Assembly (NCBI RefSeq): GCF_029203305.1
Contig: NC_089464.1
Location: forward strand, 558,001 to 622,000
DNA length: 64,000 bases
DNA from: Yamadazyma tenuis
Lineage: Eukaryota > Ascomycota > Pichiomycetes > Serinales > Debaryomycetaceae
Reading direction: 5' to 3'
This document shows positions 19,450 through 28,904 of the stretch, one piece after another; position 1 is the stretch's first letter; each line of letters starts with the position of its first letter. The notes beneath the pieces are model-generated. The model saw only the letters and a list, made by a program, of their open reading frames with translations. It was not told where the DNA came from and ran no database searches. A program made the translations under genes and the position numbers.

Positions 19450-21531
19450 ATGTTTGTTACTAGGTTGGATAACCGTAAGCTCCTACTTCTATGTACGGCA
19501 GTTTTGGTGACCCTTTTAACAAGCGGATCATATTTTGCACTTAAAAATAGTTTCTCGATTGCTGATGCGCAAGAACATTATCCCCCTGGCAAAACCCATG
19601 ATCCTGGAAAAGATGGCGGAATCGTTGGTTCATCAAAAGGAGGTTCTACTTTAGGAGATACTCAAACATCACCTCCAGATCAGACTCTAAAATTGCAGAT
19701 TTCTAAAATATCAGACTTTGACACAGATAACAAAATTGTATTGTTTCCCAAAAAGTTCCCCCTTACAGATGATCAATTAAAAGACTTCTATTCTAACCGT
19801 CTTGCAGGGTCTAAGCTTTCAGAGACTGTTCAAATTGCCCGATTCAATAACAATAGGAGGGAAGACGATACTACTAAATCGAATGCGGTTGATTATATTT
19901 CCATGAAACCTGAGTCATACCATGGACACAAGATCACGGTGTTTGACAGCAGAGCCGATATCAATGGCGACACTGCTAAGTGTGATGAAATTAAGAGGGA
20001 GTTATCTGTTGATATTACTGACCTGAAGTTGCTAAAAACAGATCTTGAGTCGATTCTTCGGACTTTCCAAGATGGTAAGTCCCCCTACTACAAGGAAATG
20101 GAACCCTACTTTAAAGCAGAGCTTGAAAAGCAGCTCCAAGAACATACGATAAACAAATATTGGTATAGGCTAGCAGGAACATCGGTATGGTTGTCGGAGT
20201 ATGGGGTTCATATGATGATCTCGAGAGTTATATATAGCCCAAAAGGTTCCCGAAATCAACCAAGAATAAGTTTGACCTACTGCCAGGTTTTCAATGAGAA
20301 ATGGCAAGAATTGAAAGATGTGGAATTGGTGGTTCCTTCCAATGATCCAGAGAACATCTTTTCGCAAGTGGATTTGGATGGAACATTCTTCACCAAGGTA
20401 AAGTATCCGGGGTTTTTGGCTGTTCCAACTTACCAGAATCCTGACATGACAGACCACCGATTTTATGGTCCGGAGGATCCCAGGCTCATGGTGATTCAAA
20501 ATGAGCATGGATACGAAGAGCCTTTGATGGTGTACAATTCGTATCATCGGAAGATAATCGAACAACAGTTTGACGGCGAGACCAAAGTTGTGGCTAAACT
20601 TGGATACTACCGGTCCATGTTCTTGTGTTTCCCCTGGCAGTTTCAAAGAGGTAAAAGAACCATTGAAGAATTGCCTGATATTAAGCTGGACGGGAGAATT
20701 TACAACAGAGCTATTGAGTTAAGGCGGAAAGGCATGGAAAGATTGGAGGTGCAAAAGAATTGGACTCCATTCATAGACTTCGGGGAAAGACAGGCGTTCC
20801 GTCATGATAAGCACATCTACTTCGTTTACCGGTGGTCCAACTTGGAGGTACTTCGATGTGAGATAACGGGCGCAGTTGGAACAACCTCAAAGTGTGAGTT
20901 TGTGTACCGGATGGACGATGGCTTGGATGCTGAAACTCCAGTAGGACCTGTGAGAGGTGGAACAGAGATGATTAACATTAACTCCTTCAGTTCTGAGTAC
21001 GACTTGGGTGATATACTTAGTTTTCCTGAGGACTCTGAGGTGTGGATTGGGTTTGCAAGGGCTCATCTCCAGGATTGTGGATGTGGGGAGCATCTCTATA
21101 GGCCCAATTTTGTGGTTCTTATGAAAGACTCAAAGTCTGGATTTTACAAAATTAACACAATTAGTTCTTTTGTATCATTAGATGTCCCTTCCATTGGGTG
21201 GAATCTCGACAAACCTGACGAGTTGTGTGTTGAAGGTCGAGCAAACGTGTTTATACCTAATGGTATAAGCTCGTTATCTGTCAAGCAATCTAAAGATGGA
21301 TCATTTGAAGATTATTTGACATTATCCTTCTCATTGTCAGATGCAACAGTGAATGTCATCCACATAAGAAACATACTTAAATCGGTACTCGGTTCCTTGG
21401 TGAATAACAACCATGGTTATTCCAATGACAATGTGGACTGCGCAATAATAGGATCCAATCAATTTTGTCACGATTTAGGTGAAAGCGTAAAAGTTACAAA
21501 GGCACAGAACCTGATTAAGAATGATCATTAG
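19450..21531 (+). CDS. Beta-1,2-mannosyltransferase (Bmt family), copy 1
   Basis: A protein of 693 residues from the ATG at 19450. A short cytosolic N-terminus, one membrane anchor at about 10-30 (LLLLCTAVLVTLLTSGSYF) and a lumenal domain form a Golgi type II protein. The family blocks are clear: YYKEMEPYF, NKYWYRLAGTSVWL, RFYGPEDPRLM, FPWQFQRGKR, NWTPFIDF, GPVRGGTEMININ and RAHLQDCGCGEH-YRPN. These match the Candida Bmt and Pichia AMR2 enzymes, which add beta-1,2-linked mannose to cell-wall mannan or phospholipomannan. Which acceptor this copy uses cannot be told. It is followed 167 bases later by a diverged paralogue in the same direction, evidence of tandem duplication. Confidence 0.9.
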   Translation: MFVTRLDNRKLLLLCTAVLVTLLTSGSYFALKNSFSIADAQEHYPPGKTHDPGKDGGIVGSSKGGSTLGDTQTSPPDQTLKLQISKISDFDTDNKIVLFPKKFPLTDDQLKDFYSNRLAGSKLSETVQIARFNNNRREDDTTKSNAVDYISMKPESYHGHKITVFDSRADINGDTAKCDEIKRELSVDITDLKLLKTDLESILRTFQDGKSPYYKEMEPYFKAELEKQLQEHTINKYWYRLAGTSVWLSEYGVHMMISRVIYSPKGSRNQPRISLTYCQVFNEKWQELKDVELVVPSNDPENIFSQVDLDGTFFTKVKYPGFLAVPTYQNPDMTDHRFYGPEDPRLMVIQNEHGYEEPLMVYNSYHRKIIEQQFDGETKVVAKLGYYRSMFLCFPWQFQRGKRTIEELPDIKLDGRIYNRAIELRRKGMERLEVQKNWTPFIDFGERQAFRHDKHIYFVYRWSNLEVLRCEITGAVGTTSKCEFVYRMDDGLDAETPVGPVRGGTEMININSFSSEYDLGDILSFPEDSEVWIGFARAHLQDCGCGEHLYRPNFVVLMKDSKSGFYKINTISSFVSLDVPSIGWNLDKPDELCVEGRANVFIPNGISSLSVKQSKDGSFEDYLTLSFSLSDATVNVIHIRNILKSVLGSLVNNNHGYSNDNVDCAIIGSNQFCHDLGESVKVTKAQNLIKNDH

Positions 21532-21698
21532 CCCTCAATTATCAGTCCACTACAACTGAATGGCTAGCAAAATTAACCTGTAGGGTGAAAAAATAGTTAA
21601 CCACATCAAGAAAATAGACTAAGTAGTAAGCAAAATATAATGTTCGAAGGAACGCGCACGAGGAAAAAGTCTGACATTTGAACGTATAATGATAAGAA

Positions 21699-24600
21699 AT
21701 GTGGATTAAGAGGAAACATAATACGGCTCTCCTTGCTATAACCCTTTTCACGACCCTTATTGTGTTACAACTAGCAAGTTACAATGATGAAAGAATAATA
21801 GGTGATTTCAAGTCAGCTTATCATCGAGGTACAAACAGTTTTTCCAACCTCTTGAAGAAGAGGATCACCAAAAATCAGTTGATCTTCCCCGTTGAGTTTC
21901 CTATTAAGAACGAAGAACTACGTTCCTTTGTTAGTCAGAGTAAGACCTTCAACTTGAAGGAATTCAATAATCCCAAGATATTCAAATATGACAAAGTATC
22001 GTCTCCTTTGACTTCAAACATCATTCACTCGAGTTACCATGATCACCAAATTGACTTGTATAATGATTTGACATCCATCGATTTGAATTTGGAGGAATGT
22101 GACAGTCTAAAAAATACAATAAGTGTCGAAATCAACACTCCTAGCAGTGTGGACGTTTCATTGCATGAAATCTTGTCCAAATTTTTGGAAGAATATGAAA
22201 CCAATCCTTACTACAAGGAAATGACTCCATTTTTTTTAACTGAATTGAAATTACAGTTAGAATACAATGTAATCGATCACTATTGGTATAGGTTGGCTGG
22301 ATCGTCTGTTTGGTTGGAACAATACCAAGCTCATTTCATGATCTCTAGAATCCTTTATACTCCAAAGGGACAAAGAAATCAACCTCTGGTGAGTTTAACT
22401 TATGGACAGCTATTTGACAAAAATTGGAAAGAGTTGGTGAATACCAAGATTATAGTTCCTACAAATAACCTCAATACTAAACCAAAGAAGGAATCACAAG
22501 ATGGGTCTCCTTCAGCGGATGCTACCGAAGAACAAAAAGAGGAAGAAAGACATTACAAGATTATAAAGTTTCCTTATTTCTTGCCTATACCCTTTTGGCA
22601 TGACTATGATGATACCGAAGGTAAGTTTTATGGTCCCGAAGATCCGAGATTAATGTTGGTCAGAAACAAAGCAGGATACGATGAACCGCTCATCATCTTT
22701 AACGCCCATCATCGAAAGTTAACTCATTTTGATGATGATACTGACGATCGGATATTGTTGAAAGCCGAATTCTATAGATCGATGTTCATTTGCTGGCCAT
22801 GGCAGTTCCAAAAGGGTAAGAGAAACACCGATGGATTCTCTGATAGAGTTTATGATAAGAACTATTACAACAAGGTTGTCGAATTAAAAATGAAAAACCA
22901 ACCCAGACGTGGAAAGCAAAAAAACTGGACTCCTTTCATAAGTGTGATGGAGAGAGAAAAAGATGGCTACGATAAATACGTGAGTTTTGTGTATCGATGG
23001 GCCAATTTTGAAGTTTTAAACTGTGACTTGATATATGGATCTGGTATTTGTGCATTTACATATCGTCTTAGTCCCTTTTTGTCCACTAGAGAAGTAGTGG
23101 GGCCTTTAAGAGGTGGAACCGGCTTGGTCAATATTAATGGTTTATTGGGAGATAGAGCTAAGAAATATATCCCCACAGATCGAGAGGTTTGGGTTGGTTT
23201 GGCAAGAGCTCATTTGGATAGTTGCGGGTGTGGGAAGAACATGTACAGACCCAATCTAGTGGTGGTGACTAAAGATACAATTCATGAAAATGAAAAGTTC
23301 AAAAATCAAAATGGTGATTTGGAATACCGGGAAGTGGACAGGAGTATGTACAAAATAAGTCAAGTAAGCTCCTCAATTTCGTTGGATATCCCCATCATTG
23401 GTTGGGATTTGCTTAATCCCCAAGATGTGTGTACTGGTCCTAATATTTTGATACCGAATGGGATCTCCAACTGGGACATAATTGACATCGAGCACGGTGA
23501 TGATGATTTTGAAGATTATATGACATTGTCATTATCGATTTCCGACTATACCGTGCATAGAATCAACGTCAAAGGATTATTGAAGAAGCTTATACGAGTG
23601 AACGATGGCCATATCTTTAACGAGATGGTTGACACTGAAAATTTAGAAGGTTTCAACAATGACAATGTTCTTTGCGCTTTGAAAGGTTCTGCCGAATTCT
23701 GTTACCAGTATGGACTCGAGAATTCTAACACTGAGCCACAAATTGGAGACATACATAAAATCTTTGATGACCAAACATTTGCTTCTGAAGAGGAAGAGGA
23801 GGATTTCAACTTGGAACAATTTCAAGAATTTCGAGAGGTGGATAGAGATGTAAGTGCTTACGAAAGAGCGTTATACCTTCAAAAAATACATGAAGTGTAT
23901 GGGGATAAACCTAGGTATAGGCCAAGTGTAACCCCTCCTCAAAGACAAACGTCTCCAACTAAGATTACGGGAGCTAAACCTGATGAAAATACTAAAGGAA
24001 AAAGCAAATTATCAGGTGGAACAAATTCTGGGGATGAAAAGAAGAAGGCTGAAAAAGACACATCCAAAACTGGTAAGAAGCTAACACCAAACAAGCAAAG
24101 TCCTCCTAAAGGGGCTACTAAGTCGAACGATGTCAAGAAGGCATACAAGATGGCTGAAAGCAAATCTAAGAATACTGAGAAATATAAACCAAGTCAACAA
24201 CAACCGAAAGTTGCCACAGTCGATGATACTTACGAAGACGGATACGATGATGCTGGGTACGAAGAAAAATACACTGGTCTGAAAGAATCTCTGACCCAAT
24301 CCACCCCAAACAAAGGTGCGAGTTTGACGAAGAACAATAAAGAATCCAATAGTAAGACCGACCCCAACTCCAAATCTGCAAAGAAAACTGACAAAAAGCC
24401 ATTGTGGAAGCTGTTAACTGGTAAGGAAGGCTCAGATCTGACAAAGAATAATAAAGGGTCTAAAAGTAAGCCAAATACAAGCTCTAAAGCACCCAGTAAA
24501 GGAACGAAATATACTGACTTCAAACCAAAAGATAAAGCATCAAATAAGGAAGAATTTGACAATACGGCAGCACTGAAGACGAAGAGTGAATCAGCAGATT

Positions 24601-24773
24601 TGAAAAAGACTTCTTCGAAATCAAAGTCTAAGGCAGAGTTGAAATCTGAAGTGAAAGAAGAAGCAAAACCAAAATCTAAGGCAGGGTCGAAATCTGGAGT
24701 GAAAGAAGCAACAAAACCAAAACCAAAACCTAAAGCTCAAGTCAAATCGAAGCCTAACTTTAAGCAACAATAG
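21699..24773 (+). CDS. Beta-1,2-mannosyltransferase (Bmt family), copy 2, with a long basic tail
   Basis: A protein of 1024 residues. An N-terminal anchor (about 8-27) and the Bmt catalytic domain to about residue 665 share all main blocks with copy 1: YYKEMTPFF, HYWYRLAGSSVWLEQY, KFYGPEDPRLM, CWPWQFQKGKR, NWTPFISV, GPLRGGTGLVNIN, RAHLDSCGCGKN-YRPN. It carries a 30-residue Ser/Glu/Lys-rich insert near 262-290 that copy 1 lacks. After an acidic linker, residues about 740-1024 form a low-complexity tail dominated by Lys, Ser, Pro and Thr, with two imperfect repeats of a LTKNNK-x-S-x-SK unit and many KSK and KPK groups. Topology places this tail in the Golgi lumen. The reading frame is intact to the stop. 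The tail is unusual for a glycosyltransferase. Confidence 0.9.
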   Translation: MWIKRKHNTALLAITLFTTLIVLQLASYNDERIIGDFKSAYHRGTNSFSNLLKKRITKNQLIFPVEFPIKNEELRSFVSQSKTFNLKEFNNPKIFKYDKVSSPLTSNIIHSSYHDHQIDLYNDLTSIDLNLEECDSLKNTISVEINTPSSVDVSLHEILSKFLEEYETNPYYKEMTPFFLTELKLQLEYNVIDHYWYRLAGSSVWLEQYQAHFMISRILYTPKGQRNQPLVSLTYGQLFDKNWKELVNTKIIVPTNNLNTKPKKESQDGSPSADATEEQKEEERHYKIIKFPYFLPIPFWHDYDDTEGKFYGPEDPRLMLVRNKAGYDEPLIIFNAHHRKLTHFDDDTDDRILLKAEFYRSMFICWPWQFQKGKRNTDGFSDRVYDKNYYNKVVELKMKNQPRRGKQKNWTPFISVMEREKDGYDKYVSFVYRWANFEVLNCDLIYGSGICAFTYRLSPFLSTREVVGPLRGGTGLVNINGLLGDRAKKYIPTDREVWVGLARAHLDSCGCGKNMYRPNLVVVTKDTIHENEKFKNQNGDLEYREVDRSMYKISQVSSSISLDIPIIGWDLLNPQDVCTGPNILIPNGISNWDIIDIEHGDDDFEDYMTLSLSISDYTVHRINVKGLLKKLIRVNDGHIFNEMVDTENLEGFNNDNVLCALKGSAEFCYQYGLENSNTEPQIGDIHKIFDDQTFASEEEEEDFNLEQFQEFREVDRDVSAYERALYLQKIHEVYGDKPRYRPSVTPPQRQTSPTKITGAKPDENTKGKSKLSGGTNSGDEKKKAEKDTSKTGKKLTPNKQSPPKGATKSNDVKKAYKMAESKSKNTEKYKPSQQQPKVATVDDTYEDGYDDAGYEEKYTGLKESLTQSTPNKGASLTKNNKESNSKTDPNSKSAKKTDKKPLWKLLTGKEGSDLTKNNKGSKSKPNTSSKAPSKGTKYTDFKPKDKASNKEEFDNTAALKTKSESADLKKTSSKSKSKAELKSEVKEEAKPKSKAGSKSGVKEATKPKPKPKAQVKSKPNFKQQ

Positions 24774-25039
24774 GCTAATATATAGTCTGAAACCGACTTC
24801 GAACCCAACTCACAAGTATGTTGAGTGTAACATTGAACTATCCTCATATCCTATTATTAGTGTACATTAAGTATTTGAACATGAATATATATACTAACGG
24901 AATTCAAATTCAATATCTCATCTCAATTCAGGTAATTTAAAGAGCTATCTAGATTTTAGTGGGAATAGGATAGTTGCAGGACCCACAAAGGTAATAGGTT
25001 AAAATACTGATTCCTTCACTCTCCGCCCCACAAAAATAA

Positions 25040-25059
25040 AGAGCGAGAAAAAAAGAAAA
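25040..25059 (-). terminator. RNA polymerase III terminator of tRNA-Glu
   Basis: Directly 3' of the tRNA on the reverse strand are runs of four and then seven T residues, the usual Pol III stop signal. Confidence 0.7.
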
Positions 25060-25131
25060 CTCCGACACCGGGAATTGAACCCGGATTCCAGCATGGAGAG
25101 TGCTATGTGATAGCCTTTACACTATATCGGA
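25060..25131 (-). tRNA. tRNA-Glu (anticodon CUC)
   Basis: The reverse strand gives a 72-base tRNA without intron. The acceptor stem pairs TCCGATA with TGTCGGA (one G-T pair), with G as discriminator base. The anticodon stem pairs TAGCA with TGCTG around loop CTCTCCA, giving anticodon CTC, which reads GAG. The T stem is CCGGG/CCCGG around TTCAATT. The 5' half (TCCGATATAGTGTAA) is the standard yeast tRNA-Glu sequence. Confidence 0.95.
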
Positions 25132-25454
25132 TTTTGTTATCGTAATATTAATTTACAATAATTATATTGTAGTAAACCTAAATAATCCTATGTTTCACGT
25201 ATTTTACATTGCGAAACATTCTTGTATCATATTCAGCTTGTTTGAGTTAACATTGAGGGTTTATTATTATTTTATTCTGATTTGTTTTGCATTCCACTTT
25301 CAATCTCTTAAATTGCGACCCAAATAATTTCGGTAAAATTCACAGCTTTTCCTTAGGATACAAACCCATATTCGTCTTCAAAAAGTTCGACATATCTATG
25401 TACAACTACAGATAGACCAAACTAAATATTAGCTTCACGATAGCTCATGTACAT
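25132..25454. other. Intergenic: upstream of tRNA-Glu, 3' of the ATG18-like gene
   Basis: A 323-base AT-rich stretch. I see no gene, and no LTR ends or target-site repeats of the kind often found next to yeast tRNA genes. Confidence 0.5.
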
Positions 25455-27263
25455 TCAATCTAATAAAGAATACTGGTGTAATAATATACAGTCACCCCCT
25501 CTTTCAGGATCCAAACCATAAGTATAAGAAATGCCTTCAGAGGTTACCACATTAATATGTAACAACTTCATGTTGAGTAAGTCTTTGGACTTGTCAATTT
25601 CAATTTCTATGTCCTTATTTTCTGAGTTTTTTGTTAAATACTGCTGAGGCACCAAGTCCTCTTGTAACTCATTATTCATTGCAGCAATTGCCTTTACGTC
25701 TTTACCAATGCTATTGATCTTAATGGATGCAAAATGCCGGGTGGGCTCAAGAATAGACGAGAACCTTGAAGGTAGGAAATCACCCATTTTTTGAGCAGCT
25801 TTTCTACCCAAAGTTTGAGACGATCTTCTGATAATTCGAGCCATTGATAAACGGGTTTGATCTACTATTGGTTCAGACTTACCACCACCTCCATTGTTCA
25901 ACGAAGGAATATCCTCATTGGATAATCCACTGTATATGCTAGTGAAGGATCCAGTAGAACTTTCAGATAATTTTCTTTGTTTGGGGATATCCAAACCAAG
26001 TGCTTGTTCAGCATCCTCATCAACCTCGTCTATTCCATCTTCAGCATCACTATCGTCTCCATCATCTCTGATTTCATCGTCATCTGGTTCGTTATCATCC
26101 ACATCTATTTCATCATCATTAGTATCATTAGTTTTTGAGTTTATCATCTTGGTGGCCCTTTTGCTTTCAGCATCTTCTTCCTCGTTTTCTTCCTCAATGG
26201 TAGGCTCATTTATCAAGGGAGTTTTTTTCTTTCTTTTATTCTTATGTTTGGCTTCCAACGATTCTTCTTCACCTAATCTGAATATATGAACAGTACCACT
26301 TGAAGTTGTAACCACAATAAATACATTATCATTACTGAATTTCAAAGAGAAGATCTTTGTAGAATAGGTTCCTCTTCTAAACTGAAACATCTTCACCCCT
26401 GTTAGAACGTTGAAAACTCGTATGATCGTTCCTTTGTCGGAAGCAGTAGCAAGTAATGTTCCATCATTAGATAATGTTAGAGCTGCCAAATTGGACTTAT
26501 GTGCCTCAATTACCGAAAGGGGCTGCAAAGTTATCGTATTGAATATTATCACATCTCCTACTCGATTAGGAGAGTTTGAAACGGACTGAATATTATTTTG
26601 CACAGAATTGTTTCCTCCGTTTGTATTGATTCCATTTACCAATAAAGTATCATGAATAATGGTCTTTGGAGGGGAAGGGTACGCTAGAAAGGTATTCGGG
26701 CTATTAGTCATATCAGTATTGGCAAATGCAAAAAGGCCATTTGGATTTGGGCTGGTCTCTATTGTGTGCAACAATTTCATTGTGGAGATATCATAAATGT
26801 AGATTTGAGTTTCCAACAACACCACTAATCTTTGTTTGCTTAATTTTATACCTAATATCGTAGAAGGAAAAACCAAGTCACATATAGTTGAGTTCTTTTT
26901 GGAATTTATAATCTTTAACTTTCGTGGAGATGACCCCAAGTCTTCACCTAAGCCCACCAATGCCACTAAGCTTGTATTATACAACATTTCAACAAGACCA
27001 ATCGGTTCATTTTTCACATCCTGGTAGCATTTTTCCACAGAAGGTACACAATTGAATACTTTATAGCCGGTGTTTAGGCCAACGGCCACAAACGTGTTAT
27101 CTTGATTAAACGTGATATAGTTAACTTGATTGTGTGGCTCCTTTCCTTGAAGATGACTATATTTGCCAGAACTTGCGATGGAAGAATTGCCATCATCAGT
27201 ATAGTTGTTATAGTTGCTGTATAATGGCGGATGTAGCCCAGTGTTAAGAGAGTTCTTCATCAT
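25455..27263 (-). CDS. ATG18: PROPPIN, Atg18-like PI3P/PI(3,5)P2-binding propeller
   Basis: A protein of 602 residues. A seven-bladed beta-propeller starts near residue 46 (NYITFNQDNTFVAVG). The phosphoinositide-binding FRRG motif is at residues 295-298, preceded by TLLATASDKGTIIRVF and followed by GTVHIFRLGEEE. The C-terminus DPERGGDCILLHQYSLLD is typical. PROPPINs recruit the Atg2 or Atg16 machinery to autophagic membranes, and Atg18 also regulates vacuole shape. Two features differ from S. cerevisiae Atg18 (500 residues): an N-terminal extension of about 45 residues and a very acidic loop at about 355-425. The family is certain; Atg18 rather than Atg21 is favoured by the long MKLLHTIETSPNPNG block and the inserted loop, but both are possible. 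Confidence 0.82.
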   Translation of the reverse strand: MMKNSLNTGLHPPLYSNYNNYTDDGNSSIASSGKYSHLQGKEPHNQVNYITFNQDNTFVAVGLNTGYKVFNCVPSVEKCYQDVKNEPIGLVEMLYNTSLVALVGLGEDLGSSPRKLKIINSKKNSTICDLVFPSTILGIKLSKQRLVVLLETQIYIYDISTMKLLHTIETSPNPNGLFAFANTDMTNSPNTFLAYPSPPKTIIHDTLLVNGINTNGGNNSVQNNIQSVSNSPNRVGDVIIFNTITLQPLSVIEAHKSNLAALTLSNDGTLLATASDKGTIIRVFNVLTGVKMFQFRRGTYSTKIFSLKFSNDNVFIVVTTSSGTVHIFRLGEEESLEAKHKNKRKKKTPLINEPTIEEENEEEDAESKRATKMINSKTNDTNDDEIDVDDNEPDDDEIRDDGDDSDAEDGIDEVDEDAEQALGLDIPKQRKLSESSTGSFTSIYSGLSNEDIPSLNNGGGGKSEPIVDQTRLSMARIIRRSSQTLGRKAAQKMGDFLPSRFSSILEPTRHFASIKINSIGKDVKAIAAMNNELQEDLVPQQYLTKNSENKDIEIEIDKSKDLLNMKLLHINVVTSEGISYTYGLDPERGGDCILLHQYSLLD

Positions 27264-27543
27264 GATGATGCTCGTCTAGGAGTTGGCTTTCGAAACAAAC
27301 AAATTTATTTTGTCAAGGGAAAATGAGCGCGGGCAAGTCGACTAGGAGATTGCAAAAAAGTATAGATGACTTGAACTTCAATGTACTATCTCTCTCATAG
27401 AGTCTCAGGTGTTGGTTGACCTCAATTTAAGGGTTCTAAAGAGTTGATGGGTATTAGAGGTATCCTCTTCTGCTGGAACAAAAGAGCAGACATTACTGAA
27501 ATTGTTTATTGAGTTAAGCCTATTACCTTCGATTGGCATCTTT

Positions 27544-28578
27544 TTAATAAAACTTAACCAACCATTCGACAGACTTATCGAGCATTTCAAGAGTGACATC
27601 GTGACCTACTCCTTCTTGATAGAATACTTCCGTATCCGGATCCCCAATTTTGTGCAACAGGCAGAACAATTTACTGTAAGCTGGTGGTACAATAGGGTCG
27701 GCACTTCCGTAAGCTGCAAACATCTTGATTCTACCAAAAGGGAAGTTTTCAGACACACTCTGGTCAATACTGCTCACGTATTCGTGGAATGATTTTGGGT
27801 AAAGGAGTTTCTGTTCATCAGTGAATTTAAGTTCATCATAGTCTTGTAAGTATCTCTTGGAGCCAGTGGGGGAAACCTTCAATAGCCTGTCAATCATTAA
27901 AGACGAAATGTCGGAGCTTCCAATAAATGGGATAATCACATCCACGGAATCAGGATATTTATCAACAAATCTGTGAATGATGTGCCCACCCAAGGAGTAC
28001 CCGCTAACAACATTGCTGAATTCGAATTTGTAGTCAGTCAATTTTGGAACAAACAGGTCTAAATTCAAGTAGAAAGGTAAGTAGTCCATGATTAATTTCA
28101 ACTTGAGAACAGAATCATCAATTATAGATACCATGTCCAAAGCATGATTTTTGTTTCCTTCAGCCCAGTCGTTGTTGGCCAGTTTGTTCAAGAGCCTGCT
28201 CCCATGATTAGAGACATCAAAGGTAACGAAAACCAAAGGGATGTCAACATCTCCCTTAAGTTTGTAGTATTTATCGGTCATGTAATAGCCCATGGATTCG
28301 GTATCAGTATAATTTCTATATCTTCCGTGGATCAAGTAGAGCACTTTGATGGGAATCTTGGTCAAATGAGAAGTTTCTTTCTTAAAATCGAATTGGCTCA
28401 AATAGTCTTTCAAAGGAGCTGTGTTGTAGATGTGCACGGGAATTCCGCTGATGAAGGTTTCATTATGGTCAAATCGAGCTGGATCAAATGGTGCTTTCTT
28501 CATACTGGCTATGGGTTTAAGAATAGATTTTCCAATGCGGGTTCGGATTTCTTCAATAGTGGAGAAATTTCGAAGCAT
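27544..28578 (-). CDS. Alpha/beta hydrolase
   Basis: A protein of 344 residues with an alpha/beta-hydrolase catalytic triad: nucleophile S195 in GYSLGGH, acid D294 in GSADPIVPP and H326 in GVGHDV. HG at 84-85 would form the oxyanion hole. There is no secretion signal; the N-terminus is basic (residues 12-30) and might be a mitochondrial presequence, but this is weak. The central block DVSNHGSR and the NH-x-DM-x2-I segment resemble lid-containing peptidase- or esterase-like fungal hydrolases of unknown substrate. I do not recognise an S. cerevisiae counterpart. It should be catalytically competent. Confidence 0.78.
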   Translation of the reverse strand: MLRNFSTIEEIRTRIGKSILKPIASMKKAPFDPARFDHNETFISGIPVHIYNTAPLKDYLSQFDFKKETSHLTKIPIKVLYLIHGRYRNYTDTESMGYYMTDKYYKLKGDVDIPLVFVTFDVSNHGSRLLNKLANNDWAEGNKNHALDMVSIIDDSVLKLKLIMDYLPFYLNLDLFVPKLTDYKFEFSNVVSGYSLGGHIIHRFVDKYPDSVDVIIPFIGSSDISSLMIDRLLKVSPTGSKRYLQDYDELKFTDEQKLLYPKSFHEYVSSIDQSVSENFPFGRIKMFAAYGSADPIVPPAYSKLFCLLHKIGDPDTEVFYQEGVGHDVTLEMLDKSVEWLVKFY

Positions 28579-28904
28579 TTATAGTAAAGAATGTGGGGTG
28601 GGACTCATAGATTAACGTAGAAGACGGAAATTTAGGTTCTATTCTACCTAAAACTGTTTATTTTTGTTCCACAAGTACCTGAGTTTGCGCAATTCATGAA
28701 AGTTGGCCATTGTACAACAAAAAAGAGATTGGGCCATGAAAGGGAGTCCGTATCTTCTCACCTAGGTTTTGTTCACCTTCATGCATTTCATTTTCAGAAC
28801 GAATTGTCTAACTATCTGCATCCAGGATCATCTCCAAACACTCAAGTCGCAGTTCAAAAATAAAAACTCAACTTCGCAAAAGACTCACATCAAAAGAAAC
28901 ACAC
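28579..28904. other. Intergenic: divergent promoter of the hydrolase gene and RNA15
   Basis: A 326-base gap between divergent starts. I see no conserved RNA or recognisable binding-site cluster in it. The last 80 bases before RNA15 are A/C-rich, as is usual for yeast leaders. Confidence 0.4.

Noticed and set aside
24230..24562. Long reverse frames under the Lys-rich tail of the second Bmt
   Set aside because: They are antisense shadows caused by the low-complexity Lys/Ser codons.
24774..25454. Possible LTR or transposon remnant beside tRNA-Glu
   Set aside because: No TG...CA ends, target-site duplication or integrase/reverse-transcriptase traces were found.
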